From NCBI RefSeq assembly GCF_026339875.1, contig NZ_JAPEPZ010000001.1:7626001-7690000 (forward strand): a DNA stretch of 64,000 nt. The letters are read 5' to 3'. Source of the DNA: Streptomyces sp. NBC_01571. GTDB taxonomy: Bacteria > Actinomycetota > Actinomycetes > Streptomycetales > Streptomycetaceae. Both the position numbers and the translations under genes were made by a program. Shown piece by piece: positions 9,324-19,159 of the stretch (its first letter is position 1; each line of letters opens with the position of its first letter). A model generated the notes under the pieces. It saw only the letters and a list, made by a program, of their open reading frames with translations, was not told the DNA's origin and searched no databases.

Positions 9324-11462
9324 CTACGCGGGGACGGAAGCCACGCCCGTCTCCAGGAACCGCTTCCCGTTCACCCGCTCGGAGACACCCTCACGGTCCA
9401 GGTACGGAGTGAGACCGCCCAGGTGGAAGGGCCAGCCCGCGCCGGTGATCAGGCAGAGGTCGATGTCCTGCGCCTCGGCGACGACACCCTCGTCGAGCAT
9501 GAGCCCGATCTCCTGGGCGACGGCGTCCAGGACGCGGTCACGGACCTGCTCCTCGCTGAGGACGACGTCGCCCTGCTTGAGGAGCGCGGCGACCTCGGGG
9601 TCGAGCTCCGGCTTGAAGCCGTTCTCGGCGGAGTACACGTAGAAGCCGCGCTTGCCCGCCTTGACCACGGCCGCGAGGTTCGCGGAGACCGTGAAACGGT
9701 CCGGGAAGGCCCGGTTGAGGGTCTCCGAGACGTGCAGGCCGATCGCGGGGCCGACCAGTTCGAGAAGGACCAGCGGGGACATCGGCAGGCCCAGGGGCTC
9801 CACCGCCTTCTCCGCGACCGCGACCGGGGTGCCCTCGTCGATGACGTTCTGGATCTCGCCCATGAAGCGGGTGAGGATGCGGTTGACGACGAACGCCGGG
9901 GCGTCCTTCACCAGGACCGCCGTCTTCTTCAGCTTCTTGGCCACGGCGAACGCCGTGGCCAGAGAGGCGTCGTCGGTCAGCTCGCCGCGCACGATCTCCA
10001 GGAGCGGCAGGATCGCGACGGGGTTGAAGAAGTGGAAGCCGACGACCCGCTCGGGGTTCTTCAGCTTCGACGCCATCTCGGTCACCGACAGCGAGGAGGT
10101 GTTGGTGGCGAGGATCGCGTGCGCCGGGGCGACCGCCTCGACCTCCGCGAACACCTGCTGCTTGACGCCGATCTCCTCGAAGACGGCCTCGATGATGAAG
10201 TCGGCGTCGGAGAAGCCCTCGGCCTTGTCCAGCACACCGGAGACCAGGGCCTTGAGGCGGTTGGCCTTGTCCTGGTTGATACGGGACTTCGACAGCAGCT
10301 TGTCGATCTCCGCGTGGACATAGCCCACGCCCTTGTCGACGCGCTCCTGGTCGATGTCCGTCAGGACGACGGGTACTTCGAGGCGGCGCAGGAAGAGCAG
10401 GGCGAGCTGCGAGGCCATCAGGCCCGCGCCCACGACGCCGACCTTGGTGACCGGACGGGCCAGGGACTTGTCCGGGGCGCCGGCCGGGCGCTTGCCGCGC
10501 TTCTGCACCAGGTTGAACGCGTAGATGCCGGAGCGCAGTTCACCACCCATGATCAGGTCGGCGAGCGCCACGTCCTCGGCGTCGTACCCCTTCTGCAGGT
10601 CGCCGTCCTTGGCGGCCTCGATGATCTCCAGCGCGCGGTACGCGGCCGGAGCCGCCCCGTGCACCTTGCCGTCGGCGATGAAGCGGCCGCGGGCGACGGC
10701 CTCGTCCCAGGCCGCGCCGCGGTCGATCTCCGGGCGCTCGACGACGATCTCGCCCTTGAGGACGGCAGCCGTCCACAGCAGCGACTGCTCCAGGAAGTCC
10801 GCGCCTTCGAAGAGGGCGTCCGCGATGCCCAGTTCGTAGACCTGCTTGCCCTTGAGCTGCTTGTTCTGGTTCAGCGAGTTCTCGATGACGACCGAGACGG
10901 CCTTGTCGGCGCCGATCAGGTTGGGGAGCAGCGTGCAGCCGCCCCAGCCCGGGACCAGGCCGAGGAAGACCTCGGGCAGCGAGAAGGCCGGCAGGGCCGC
11001 GGAGACCGTGCGGTACGAGCAGTGCAGGCCGACCTCGACGCCGCCGCCCATCGCCGCGCCGTTGTAGTACGCGAAGGTCGGCACCGCGAGCGCGGACAGC
11101 CGCTTGAAGACCTCGTGGCCGCCCTTGCCGATGGCGAGCGCGTCCTCGTGCTTCTTCAGCAGCTCGACGCCCTTGAGGTCGGCGCCGACCGCGAAGATGA
11201 ACGGCTTGCCGGTGACGCCGGCACCGACGATCTCGCCGGCCGCAGCCTCCTTCTCGACCTGGTCGATCGCGGTGTTCAGGTTCGCCAGCGAGGCCGGGCC
11301 GAAGGTGGTCGGCTTGGTGTGGTCGAAGCCGTTGTCGAGGGTGATGAGCGCGAAACGGCCCGCACCGAACGGCAGGTCCAGGTGACGGACGTTCGCGGAC
11401 GTCACGACCTCGTCGGGGAACAGCTCGGCCGCACCCTTCAGAAGCTCAGCGGTGGTGCTCAC
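9324..11462 (-). CDS. fadB: Multifunctional fatty-acid oxidation enzyme (enoyl-CoA hydratase / 3-hydroxyacyl-CoA dehydrogenase)
   Basis: 712 residues from GTG 11462, chosen because it overlaps the thiolase stop (GTGA). The N-terminal crotonase-fold hydratase domain (about 1-290) contains FAVGADLKGVELL (oxyanion region) and NGAAMGGGVEVGLHCSYR; the dehydrogenase half begins with the NAD-binding motif VGVVGAGLMASQLA (about residue 315), followed by ATNTSSLSVTEMA, GFHFFNPV and the C-terminal helical domain with NRILTRFMGE. It performs hydration and NAD-dependent oxidation in beta-oxidation, passing 3-ketoacyl-CoA to the thiolase encoded upstream in the same operon. Length matches FadB/FadJ alpha subunits. 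Confidence 0.95.
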   Translation of the reverse strand: MSTTAELLKGAAELFPDEVVTSANVRHLDLPFGAGRFALITLDNGFDHTKPTTFGPASLANLNTAIDQVEKEAAAGEIVGAGVTGKPFIFAVGADLKGVELLKKHEDALAIGKGGHEVFKRLSALAVPTFAYYNGAAMGGGVEVGLHCSYRTVSAALPAFSLPEVFLGLVPGWGGCTLLPNLIGADKAVSVVIENSLNQNKQLKGKQVYELGIADALFEGADFLEQSLLWTAAVLKGEIVVERPEIDRGAAWDEAVARGRFIADGKVHGAAPAAYRALEIIEAAKDGDLQKGYDAEDVALADLIMGGELRSGIYAFNLVQKRGKRPAGAPDKSLARPVTKVGVVGAGLMASQLALLFLRRLEVPVVLTDIDQERVDKGVGYVHAEIDKLLSKSRINQDKANRLKALVSGVLDKAEGFSDADFIIEAVFEEIGVKQQVFAEVEAVAPAHAILATNTSSLSVTEMASKLKNPERVVGFHFFNPVAILPLLEIVRGELTDDASLATAFAVAKKLKKTAVLVKDAPAFVVNRILTRFMGEIQNVIDEGTPVAVAEKAVEPLGLPMSPLVLLELVGPAIGLHVSETLNRAFPDRFTVSANLAAVVKAGKRGFYVYSAENGFKPELDPEVAALLKQGDVVLSEEQVRDRVLDAVAQEIGLMLDEGVVAEAQDIDLCLITGAGWPFHLGGLTPYLDREGVSERVNGKRFLETGVASVPA

Positions 11463-12676
11463 TTTTCCCCCTCGAAGTGCGGGTTCTCCCAGATGACCGT
11501 CGCGCCCATGCCGAAGCCGACGCACATGGTGGTCAGGCCGTAGCGGACGTGCGGCTGCTCCTCGAACTGGCGGGCCAGCTGCGTCATCAGACGGACGCCG
11601 GAGGAGGCGAGCGGGTGGCCGTACGCGATGGCGCCGCCGTACTGGTTGACGCGCGCGTCGTCGTCGGCGATGCCGTAGTGCTCCAGGAAGGCGAGGACCT
11701 GGACGGCGAAGGCCTCGTTGATCTCGAAGAGGTTGATGTCCTCGATCGTCAGGCCGGCCTGGGCGAGGGCCTTCTCGGTCGCGGGGATCGGGCCGTAGCC
11801 CATGACCTCCGGCTCGACGCCCGCGAAGGCGTACGAGACCAGGCGCATCCGCACCGGCAGGTCGTGCTCGCGGGCGAAGTCCTCGGAGGCGATGATCGAC
11901 GCGGTCGCACCGTCGTTGAGACCGGCCGCGTTGCCCGCGGTGACCCGGCCGTGGACGCGGAAGGGCGTCTTCAGGTTCGCCAGGTTCTCCAGCGTCGTCC
12001 CCGGGCGCATCGGCTCGTCGGCGGTGACCAGGCCCCAGCCCGTCTCACCGATCTCCGCGTTGGTGTTGCGCACCGAGACCGGCACCAGGTCCTGCTGGAT
12101 CTTGCCGTTGGCGTACGCCTTGGCGGCCTTCTCCTGCGAGCGCACCGCGTACTCGTCGGCGCGCTGCTTGGTGATCGTCGGGTAGCGGTCGTGCAGGTTC
12201 TCGGCGGTCATGCCCATGAAGAGGGCGGACTCGTCGACCAGCTTCTCGCTGACGAACCGCGGGTTAGGGTCCACGCCCTCGCCCATCGGGTGGCGGCCCA
12301 TGTGCTCGACACCACCGGCGATGACGGCGTCGTACGCGCCGAAGGCGATGGAGCCCGCGGTGGTGGTGACGGCGGTCAGCGCACCCGCGCACATGCGGTC
12401 GATGGAGTAGCCGGGGACCGACTGGGGGAGCCCGGCGAGGATGCCGGCCGTGCGGCCCAGCGTCAGACCCTGGTCACCGATCTGCGTGGTCGCGGCGATG
12501 GCGACCTCGTCGATCTTCTTCGGGTCGAGGCCCGGGTTGCGGCGCAGCAGCTCCCGGATGGCCTTCACGACGAGGTCGTCGGCGCGGGTCTCGTGGTAGA
12601 TGCCCTTCGGGCCCGCCTTGCCGAACGGGGTGCGGACGCCGTCGACGAAGACGACGTCCCTGACGGTACGAGGCAC
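11459..12676 (-). CDS. fadA: Acetyl-CoA C-acyltransferase (thiolase)
   Basis: 405 residues from GTG 12676, preceded by GGAGGAGAG at good spacing; a longer frame starting at 12721 lacks this. Thiolase family: nucleophilic Cys in SIDRMCAGALTAV (about residue 90), the NDGATASI segment, the His-bearing NEAFAVQVLAF, GGAIAYGHPLASSG and the C-terminal catalytic Cys in GLTTMCVGFGMG. Cleaves 3-ketoacyl-CoA to acetyl-CoA and a shortened acyl-CoA. First gene of a two-gene operon with the FadB-type enzyme. A short palindrome lies 76 bases upstream and could be a repressor site. Confidence 0.95.
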   Translation of the reverse strand: MPRTVRDVVFVDGVRTPFGKAGPKGIYHETRADDLVVKAIRELLRRNPGLDPKKIDEVAIAATTQIGDQGLTLGRTAGILAGLPQSVPGYSIDRMCAGALTAVTTTAGSIAFGAYDAVIAGGVEHMGRHPMGEGVDPNPRFVSEKLVDESALFMGMTAENLHDRYPTITKQRADEYAVRSQEKAAKAYANGKIQQDLVPVSVRNTNAEIGETGWGLVTADEPMRPGTTLENLANLKTPFRVHGRVTAGNAAGLNDGATASIIASEDFAREHDLPVRMRLVSYAFAGVEPEVMGYGPIPATEKALAQAGLTIEDINLFEINEAFAVQVLAFLEHYGIADDDARVNQYGGAIAYGHPLASSGVRLMTQLARQFEEQPHVRYGLTTMCVGFGMGATVIWENPHFEGEK

Positions 12677-13226
12677 GATGGCTCTCCTCCAGATGCGGGA
12701 TGGCACTGCTGCGCGGCGCACACGCCTGAGCGCGCGCTCACCTCCCCATGCTACTTACGAGTAACCACCCTGCCCAGTCCCGGCGCCGGGAGCGGCGAAC
12801 GTCACACGGGAGCGGGGCCGCGCGGGAGCCGTTTCGGCGGCCCGTGGCTCGCGATCGGGACCGTCGCTCCCGTGAAGGGGCCACCCGCCACGACGGGGGG
12901 CTCGTCCCTTTCGTCCGAGCCACCCTCCGGAGATCTTGGCGTGATATCGACGCCGGTGTTCCGGTACGTGGGGCCTCTGGAGGCCCACCGGAGGGCGATT
13001 TCGGCACGTGGGGAGGCAGCCGGTCGCGCGGCGCGCACGGCGCGGTGGACGGCGTACGCGCGCTGTGGGTGCCCTGAGGGGTGGCCGGGTCGCGTGGCGC
13101 GAGCGGGCGGAGGGCGCGCACGCCGCGGAGAAGGCGGCCGGGTGCGTGGCGGCGCGAAGAGGTGGGTGGTGGACGGGCCCCGCGCCCCGGAGGAGCGCGG
13201 GCCGATCTCGCGTGCGTCCCGGGCCG
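12677..13226. other. 550-base intergenic region between fadA and the RNase D gene
   Basis: Holds the fadA leader and the palindrome at 12752. No coding frame here has a convincing start, ribosome site or composition; the long open frames are effects of very high GC. A GC-rich hairpin near 13176-13203 could end RNase D transcription. Confidence 0.6.
12752..12763. promoter_or_regulatory. Possible operator upstream of the fatty-acid operon
   Basis: TACTTACGAGTA is an inverted repeat of the form TACT-N4-AGTA, in an unusually AT-rich patch (12750-12765) of an otherwise very GC-rich leader, 76 bases before the thiolase start. TetR-type acyl-CoA-responsive repressors bind palindromes of this general kind; assignment is inference. 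Confidence 0.3.
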
Positions 13227-14501
13227 TCAGTCCCCGGCCGCCAGCGAGGCCACCAGGACCGGCGTCACCTGTTCGACCTGCCAGGGCCGGGCACCGTATC
13301 CGGCGAGCGCGGCGGCCACGGAGTCCGCGTCCGGCGCCGTCGGCGGCTCCCAGCACACCCGCCGCACGGTGTCCGGGGTGATCAGGTTCTCCTGCGGCAT
13401 GTTGAGCTGTTCGGCCAGTGCCGACACGGCGGCACGCGCGGCGGAGAGCCGGGCGGCGGCGGCCGGGTCCTTGTCGGCCCAGGCGCGCGGCGGCGGCGGA
13501 CCGGTCACCGGCTGCCCCGGCTGCGGCAGCTCCGCGTCGGGCAGCGCCTTGGCGCGGTCGACCGCGGCCTGCCACTGTTCCAGCTGGCGCCGCCCCATGC
13601 GGTGCCCGTAGCCGTTCAGCGCGGACAGGGCGTGCACATTGGGCGGCAGGGAGAGTGCGGCCTCCACGATCGCCGCGTCCCCGAGGACCTTGCCCGGCGA
13701 GATGTCACGGCGCTGGGCGACCCGGTCCCGGGTCTCCCACAGCTCGCGTACGACCGCCATCTGACGGCGGCGGCGCACCTTGTGCATCCCGGACGTACGG
13801 CGCCACGGGTCCTTGCGCGGCGGCGCGGGCTCGGCCTGTGCGATCGCGTCGAACTCCTGCTGGGCCCAGTCCAGCTTGCCCTGCCGGTCGAGCTCCTTCT
13901 CCAGGGCGTCGCGCAGGTCGACGAGGAGTTCCACGTCGAGCGCGGCATAGCGCAGCCACGGCTCCGGGAGGGGGCGGGTGGACCAGTCGACCGCGGAGTG
14001 TCCCTTCTCCAGGACGAAGCCGAGGACGCTCTCGACCATCGCGCCGAGGCCCACCCGGGGGAACCCGGCGAGGCGGCCGGCCAGCTCGGTGTCGAAGAGC
14101 CGCGTCGGCACCATGCCTATCTCGCGCAGGCAGGGCAGGTCCTGGGTGGCGGCGTGCAGCACCCACTCCGCCCCGGAGATCGCCTCGCCGAGGCCCGACA
14201 GGTCGGGGCAGGCGACGGGATCGATCAGGGCGCTGCCCGCGCCCTCGCGGCGCAGCTGCACCAGGTAGGCGCGCTGGCCGTACCGGTAGCCGGACGCGCG
14301 TTCGGCGTCGACGGCCACGGGGCCGGATCCGGCGGCGAACGCGGCGATCACCTCGGCGAGCGAGGTCTCGTCGGCTACGACGGGCGGAATGCCCTCTCGG
14401 GGCTCAAGCAAAGGGATCGGCGCCGATTCGACGTCGTCCGGAGGGCCGCCTCCGGTGGTTCGCAGTGAGCTGTCTGCTGCGGTCTCTTGGGCGTCGGTCA
14501 C
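13227..14501 (-). CDS. rnd: Ribonuclease D-family 3'-5' exonuclease with HRDC domain
   Basis: 424 residues. DEDD-type exonuclease: acidic residues in GPVAVDAERASGYRYGQR (first D and E), HAATQDLPCLREIG (second D) and the final Y-x3-D motif in LRYAALDVELL. Residues 215 onward form an HRDC nucleic-acid-binding domain (LREL-like helices around VVRELWETRDRVAQRRDISP). A proline-rich tail ends with the ORF. Actinobacterial RNase D-like proteins trim structured RNA 3' ends in the cytoplasm. The N-terminal 35 residues are disordered and vary in family members. Monocistronic; the hairpin at 14527 separates it from the upstream regulator. Confidence 0.93.
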   Translation of the reverse strand: MTDAQETAADSSLRTTGGGPPDDVESAPIPLLEPREGIPPVVADETSLAEVIAAFAAGSGPVAVDAERASGYRYGQRAYLVQLRREGAGSALIDPVACPDLSGLGEAISGAEWVLHAATQDLPCLREIGMVPTRLFDTELAGRLAGFPRVGLGAMVESVLGFVLEKGHSAVDWSTRPLPEPWLRYAALDVELLVDLRDALEKELDRQGKLDWAQQEFDAIAQAEPAPPRKDPWRRTSGMHKVRRRRQMAVVRELWETRDRVAQRRDISPGKVLGDAAIVEAALSLPPNVHALSALNGYGHRMGRRQLEQWQAAVDRAKALPDAELPQPGQPVTGPPPPRAWADKDPAAAARLSAARAAVSALAEQLNMPQENLITPDTVRRVCWEPPTAPDADSVAAALAGYGARPWQVEQVTPVLVASLAAGD

Positions 14502-14526
14502 CTGTCAAGGGTATCCGTGTATGGAG

Positions 14527-14562
14527 TACGCCCGCCGACGGAACGTTCCGTCGACGGGCGTA
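14527..14562 (-). terminator. Terminator of the LuxR-type regulator gene
   Basis: Near-perfect 36-base palindrome (TACGCCCG ... CGGGCGTA outer arms, CGACGGAA-CG-TTCCGTCG inner arms, one mismatch), 86 bases beyond the regulator stop and 26 before the RNase D start. It could alternatively be a protein-binding site in the RNase D promoter region. Confidence 0.6.
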
Positions 14563-14648
14563 TGAGGGTCGTAAACCAGTCAGGTCGGTGAAAGATCGCG
14601 TTCACGAACGGGTGGACGGGGTGCGGCTGGACGTTCCCGTACGCGGGG

Positions 14649-15311
14649 TCAGTGGATGATCCCCGTCCGCAGGGCCACCGCCACCATGCCGGCGCGGTCG
14701 CCCGTGCCGAGCTTGCGGGCGATGCGGGCGAGGTGGCTCTTGACGGTCAGGGCGGACAGGCCCATCGAGACGCCGATGGCCTTGTTCGACTGGCCCTCCG
14801 CGACCAGCCGGAGCACCTCGACCTCACGGCCGGAGAGCTCGCGGTAGCCGCCCGGGTGGCTCGGGGCACCCGGGGGGCGGCGGTGCATACGGGCGGCGGC
14901 CGAGCCGATGGGCGCGGCGCCGGGTCGGGTGGGGAGCCCGACGTTGGTGCGGGTGCCGGTGACGACGTAGCCCTTCACGCCGCCCGCGAGGGCATTGCGT
15001 ACGGCGCCGATGTCGTCGGCGGCGGAAAGGGCGAGGCCGTTGGGCCAGCCGGCGGCCCGGGTCTCGGACAGCAGGGTGAGCCCGCTGCCGTCGGGAAGGT
15101 GGACGTCGGCGACGCAGATGTCGCGCGGGTTGCCGATTCGGGGGCGGGCCTCCGCCACGGACGACGCCTCGATGACGTCGCGCACACCGAGCGCCCAGAG
15201 GTGGCGTGTGACGGTGGAACGGACCCGTGGGTCGGCCACGACCACCATGGCGGTCGGCTTGTTCGGGCGGTAGGCGACCAGGCTTGCGGGCTGCTCGAGG
15301 AGAACGGACAC
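14649..15311 (-). CDS. LuxR/NarL-type orphan response regulator
   Basis: 220 residues from GTG 15311 (AGGAGG four bases upstream). A TTG or GTG about 30 codons earlier (15401) has AAAGGAG at ideal spacing and is a real alternative. The N-terminal receiver-like domain includes VVVADPRVR, the likely phospho-acceptor Asp in ICVADVHLPDGSGL, and a Lys in GGVKGYVV; the C-terminal helix-turn-helix is a clear LuxR domain (LSGREVEVLRLVAEGQSNKA, then LSALTVKSHLARIARKLG). No kinase gene is adjacent, so it is an orphan. The AT-richer 15402-15500 region upstream should hold its promoter. Confidence 0.88.
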   Translation of the reverse strand: MSVLLEQPASLVAYRPNKPTAMVVVADPRVRSTVTRHLWALGVRDVIEASSVAEARPRIGNPRDICVADVHLPDGSGLTLLSETRAAGWPNGLALSAADDIGAVRNALAGGVKGYVVTGTRTNVGLPTRPGAAPIGSAAARMHRRPPGAPSHPGGYRELSGREVEVLRLVAEGQSNKAIGVSMGLSALTVKSHLARIARKLGTGDRAGMVAVALRTGIIH

Positions 15312-15791
15312 CAGGCCTCCTGGGGTGCGGGACGGGACCGGCTCTGGGGATGAAGCCGGGACGAACCGTGCTTTCAAGGTCACAGACGTCTTCGGCACCA
15401 AACCCGTTCTCCTTTAGAGAATGATCACGATTTGGTGAGTAACAATCCGTGCAATTCGGACACGCGATCGATCATCCGAAGATCGAACCGAGTCGTTCCG
15501 TGTCACGACACGGCTGAAAGTGGCCGTATCGACAAAGCCTGGGTAACGGACTCGGCAGGAAGTTCGGCGCTCGCACACCTGCCCGCGCACAGCCCGCGCG
15601 CGGTTCGCGCACCAGCCCCCACAAGAAAGTGCCGCCCGGCATGGGGGCGGTGAGTGCTCGGCTGCCCGGAGCCGGGCGGAGGGGCGGCGGGGCGGGCGGC
15701 GAGGGGAGGGGGCGGCGAGTGGGTGGCGGGACGGCCGGGGGTGCGGTGAGCGGCCCGGTGAGTGCCTCGGCGAGCGCTCACCGCCACGTGC
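15312..15791. other. 480-base region upstream of the LuxR-type regulator
   Basis: 15312-15500 is relatively AT-rich for this genome (for example GATTGTTACTCACC on the minus strand) and probably contains the regulator promoter and leader. 15600-15790 is G-rich and carries nothing I can support as a gene. Confidence 0.5.
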
Positions 15792-16460
15792 TCAGCGCGA
15801 CTGGGGGCCCCGGCGCTGCGGGAGCGTCACCACCGAGGCGTCGCCCGGTCCGGCCGGCGGCAGGCCCGCGATCTGGCAGAGCAGATCGCACCAGGCGGCG
15901 AGATGCGCGGCCGTGTCCGGTACACCCCCCAGCCCCTCGCGCGGCGTCCAGGAGGCGCGGATCTCGATCTGGGACGCGGACGGACGCTCGGCCAGCCCCC
16001 CGAAATAGTGCGAGCTCGCGCGGGTGACGGTGCCGCTCGGCTCCCCGTACGACAGACCGCGGGCCTGCAGTGCGCCGGTCAGCCACGACCAGGAGACGTC
16101 CGGGAGCAGTGGGTCGGCGGCCATCTCCGGCTCCAGCTCGGCGCGGATCAAGGTCACCAGGCGGAAGGCGCCCTGCCAGGCCTCGTGCCCCGCCGGGTCG
16201 TGCAGGAGGACCAGCCGGCCGTCCGCGAGATCCTCGTCCTCGGCGACGACCGCGGCCTCCAGTGCGTACGAGTACGGGGCGAGGCGCTGTGGCGGACGCG
16301 TCGGGTCGATCTCGATCTCCGGCCGCAGCCGTGCCCCCTTCAGCGCGTCGACGGCGGCCCGGAACGGCAACGGAGCAGTCTCCTTCGCATCTTGGTCCCC
16401 CTCCTTGGCATCGTCCATTCCCCCAGTGCCGTCCGACAGTCGTCCCTGAGCCGCAGCCAT
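15792..16460 (-). CDS. DUF3000 family protein
   Basis: 222 residues from ATG 16460; ATG 16418 (directly after GGGGGA) is an alternative start. Conserved actinobacterial protein of unknown function that I recognise as DUF3000: [20 protein letters not shown], then [34 protein letters not shown] and the [12 protein letters not shown] segment. Soluble, no signal peptide. It lies divergently from hemE with about 170 bases between them, an arrangement I recall from other Streptomyces. A link to haem synthesis is suggested only by position. Confidence 0.82.
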   Translation of the reverse strand: MAAAQGRLSDGTGGMDDAKEGDQDAKETAPLPFRAAVDALKGARLRPEIEIDPTRPPQRLAPYSYALEAAVVAEDEDLADGRLVLLHDPAGHEAWQGAFRLVTLIRAELEPEMAADPLLPDVSWSWLTGALQARGLSYGEPSGTVTRASSHYFGGLAERPSASQIEIRASWTPREGLGGVPDTAAHLAAWCDLLCQIAGLPPAGPGDASVVTLPQRRGPQSR

Positions 16461-16632
16461 GCGGGGAAGATTAAGGGGAACTGGGCCCGCGCGCAGGGAG
16501 AGACACCCGTGCGTGGGACCACTGTCCGGTTCGTGCCACGCCAACCGGTCCGGTACGGGTACCGGGCCGGGGTGCGCGTCCGCCGCGGAGCCCGGCACTT
16601 GCGGGTCCGCGGGGCGTGCGAGACTTTCCGTC

Positions 16633-17703
16633 GTGAGTGCCATTGACCGCCCCGCCGCGGGCCAGCCGCCGAAAGCCACGTACGAGTCCGCCTTCCTCAA
16701 GGCGTGCAGGCGCGAGCCCGTGCCGCATACACCGGTGTGGTTCATGCGGCAGGCAGGTCGCTCGCTGCCCGAGTACCTGAAGGTGCGCGAGGGCATTCCG
16801 ATGCTGGAGTCCTGCATGCGGCCGGAGCTGGTCGCCGAGATCACTCTCCAGCCGGTGCGCCGGCACGGCGTGGACGCGGCGATCTACTTCAGCGACATCG
16901 TCGTCCCGCTGAAGGCCATCGGCGTCGACCTCGACATCAAGCCGGGCGTCGGCCCGGTCGTGGAGAAGCCGATCCGCACCCGCGCCGACCTGGCGCAGCT
17001 GCGCGATCTGACCCCCGACGACGTCTCGTACGTCACCGACGCGATCAAGCTCCTGACGGCCGAGCTGGGCGAGACGCCCCTCATCGGTTTCGCGGGCGCG
17101 CCCTTCACGCTCGCGAGCTATCTCGTGGAGGGCGGTCCGTCCAAGAACCACGAGCACACCAAGGCGCTGATGTACGGGGACCCGCAGTTGTGGGCCGACC
17201 TGCTCGACCGCCTCGCCGAGATCACCGCCGCCTTCCTCAAGGTGCAGATCGAGGCGGGCGCGAGCGCCGTGCAGCTCTTCGACTCCTGGGTCGGTGCCCT
17301 GGCACCCGCCGACTACCGCCGCTCGGTGATGCCCGCGTCCGCCAAGGTCTTCGAGTCCGTGGCCGGGTACGGCGTCCCGCGCATCCACTTCGGCGTCGGC
17401 ACCGGCGAGCTGCTCGGTCTGATGGGTGAGGCGGGCGCGGACGTGGTCGGCGTCGACTGGCGTGTGCCGCTCGACGAGGCCGCACGCCGGGTCGGCCCCG
17501 GCAAGGCGCTCCAGGGCAACCTCGACCCGGCCGTGCTCTTCTCCTCGACCGAGGCCGTGGAGGCCAAGACCCGCGAGGTGCTGGATGCCGCCGCCGGTCT
17601 GGAGGGCCACATCTTCAACCTCGGCCACGGCGTCCTGCCCACCATGGACCCGGACGCGCTGACCCGGCTCGTGGACCACGTCCACACCCAGACGGCGCGC
17701 TGA
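16633..17703 (+). CDS. hemE: Uroporphyrinogen decarboxylase
   Basis: 356 residues from GTG 16633, which gives the usual family length; the open frame upstream is the GC-driven complement of the DUF3000 leader. Converts uroporphyrinogen III to coproporphyrinogen III by four decarboxylations. Visible family signatures: [15 protein letters not shown] (substrate-binding Arg), [11 protein letters not shown] (active-site Asp region), [30 protein letters not shown] and NLGHGVLP near the C-terminus. Cytosolic. The other haem genes hemY and hemQ lie about 4 kb downstream in a separate unit. It is convergent with the rhomboid gene, whose stop is only 5 bases away. Confidence 0.96.
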   Translation: MSAIDRPAAGQPPKATYESAFLKACRREPVPHTPVWFMRQAGRSLPEYLKVREGIPMLESCMRPELVAEITLQPVRRHGVDAAIYFSDIVVPLKAIGVDLDIKPGVGPVVEKPIRTRADLAQLRDLTPDDVSYVTDAIKLLTAELGETPLIGFAGAPFTLASYLVEGGPSKNHEHTKALMYGDPQLWADLLDRLAEITAAFLKVQIEAGASAVQLFDSWVGALAPADYRRSVMPASAKVFESVAGYGVPRIHFGVGTGELLGLMGEAGADVVGVDWRVPLDEAARRVGPGKALQGNLDPAVLFSSTEAVEAKTREVLDAAAGLEGHIFNLGHGVLPTMDPDALTRLVDHVHTQTAR

Positions 17704-17707
17704 CGCC

Positions 17708-18526
17708 TCACCAGCCGTGCCGCGCCTGTCTGCCCCACAGCAGGCTGCGCGGTTCCGGCGGCGGCGGGGTGCCCCGGCGCAGCGGCCAGGCCAGCAGCAT
17801 GCCCGCGAGGAAGCCGGCCACATGGGCCTCGTACGCGACGGTTCCGGCGGCGGAGACACCGCCGCCCGACGAGTACACCGCCTGCAGCGCGAACCAGAAT
17901 CCGAGGACGAGCCAGGCGGGCAGTCGCAGCGGCAGGAAGACCAGGAACGGGACCAGGACCCACACCCTGGCCCTCGGATAGAGCACCAGGTAGGCGCCGA
18001 GCACCCCGGCGATCGCCCCGGAGGCACCGAGCAGCGGGTCCGACGAGCTGTCGTTGAGGAGCGCGAAGCCGTATCCGGCCGCGTACCCGCACGCCACGTA
18101 GAACAGCGTGAACCGCACATGTCCCAGGCGGTCCTCGATGTTGTTGCCGAAGATCAGCAGGAAGAGCATGTTGCCGAGCAGGTGCAGCCAACTGCCGTGC
18201 AGGAACATCGCGGTGAGGACGGAGAGCGGCGGCGACTTGTCGTAGTCCGGCGCGCTGACCAGGCAGCCGGGGCCGTGTGCGCCGGCCCCGACCTCACCGG
18301 TGGGCACGAGCCGCGGCATCTGATGGTGGATCAACTCCTGTGGCACCGCGGCGTAGTGGTCCAGGAACGCCTGCAGGTGGCACAGCTGGGACAGCCCGCT
18401 GTCGCCCGCCACCGATCCGGCGAGGCCGGGGGTGTAGAGGAACACCAGCACATTGGCGGCGATCAGCGCGTACGTCACATAGGGCGTGCTGCGTACCGGG
18501 TTCACGTCATGGACGGGTATGACCAC
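17708..18526 (-). CDS. Rhomboid family intramembrane serine protease
   Basis: 272 residues from GTG 18526 (chosen by family length; no good ribosome site). Polytopic protease: the loop FLHGSWLHLLGNMLFLLIFG with conserved His and Asn, the nucleophile Ser in GASGAIAG and the catalytic His in EAHVAGFLAGMLLAW. A longer extracytoplasmic loop 1 of about 60 residues contains PPLSVLTAMFLHG and a single Cys. It would cleave membrane-anchored substrates within the bilayer; target unknown. The tail is short and basic. Confidence 0.9.
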   Translation of the reverse strand: MVIPVHDVNPVRSTPYVTYALIAANVLVFLYTPGLAGSVAGDSGLSQLCHLQAFLDHYAAVPQELIHHQMPRLVPTGEVGAGAHGPGCLVSAPDYDKSPPLSVLTAMFLHGSWLHLLGNMLFLLIFGNNIEDRLGHVRFTLFYVACGYAAGYGFALLNDSSSDPLLGASGAIAGVLGAYLVLYPRARVWVLVPFLVFLPLRLPAWLVLGFWFALQAVYSSGGGVSAAGTVAYEAHVAGFLAGMLLAWPLRRGTPPPPEPRSLLWGRQARHGW

Positions 18527-18724
18527 AAGGAAGTAGTGCCCGGGATACGCCGCGGGTATCCGCACGTCCCCGGGGGGCACGCGCGCCGTCACCGGCGGGG
18601 CGCGTGCCCCGGCTCGCGCTCCTGCCCGCGCCACTGAACGCTGTCGCGCCCCGGTGCGTATGTCTCGTCAACCGCCCGCGCCGCGACGCAGACGCGACAC
18701 GAGGAAGACGTGAGGACACAGGCG

Positions 18725-19060
18725 ATGAACGACCGAGTTACTCCTCCGATGCACGCCCTGCCCGACGGTGAGGCGGAGATCGCCCTGGTGGTGCACCTCC
18801 CCTGGGAGGACGTGGCCGCGCTCGGCCAGGAGGCCGGACGGCTCGCTGCGCGCCTGCAGCGTCCGGTGACCCTCGACGAGGCCGTGAGCCACCGGCTGCG
18901 CTCCGTAAGGTCGGCCGCGCACGCGAAGCCGCCCACCACGCCGCCCGCGGCCGTCACCGCCTCGGGCTCCGTCTCCTCGCTGCCCGCGCGACCGCCGGCC
19001 GAGCAGGCACGGCAGGCGATAGACCGCATCAACCAGAACGCCGGTCACGAGTCCGCGTAG
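18725..19060 (+). CDS. Small conserved hypothetical protein
   Basis: 111 residues from ATG 18725 (GAGG nine bases upstream); GTG 18710 with GAGGA is nearly as good. No family recognised. The first half is a compact folded region (EIALVVHLPWEDVAALGQEA, then RLQRPVTLDEAVSHRLRS), the second half a low-complexity Ala/Pro/Ser stretch, with a final helix EQARQAIDRINQNAG. No signal or membrane segment. Divergent from the rhomboid gene, convergent with the FAD oxidoreductase. Confidence 0.7.
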   Translation: MNDRVTPPMHALPDGEAEIALVVHLPWEDVAALGQEAGRLAARLQRPVTLDEAVSHRLRSVRSAAHAKPPTTPPAAVTASGSVSSLPARPPAEQARQAIDRINQNAGHESA

Positions 19061-19159
19061 GCGGGCAACGGGGGCGCCGTCGCGAGTCCGTGAGCCGCGC
19101 CACGGGGGCGACGGCGAGTGCGGCCACCGGTCCCGCCGCCGGTCGCGCGGCCCGCGTCC

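Noticed and set aside
8706..11543. 945-codon open frame opposite the FadB gene
   Set aside because: Antisense shadow of fadB with typical low-information composition and no motif.
13081..13611. Plus-strand gene upstream of and within RNase D
   Set aside because: Overlaps RNase D extensively, Arg/Gly/Ala-rich with no domain.
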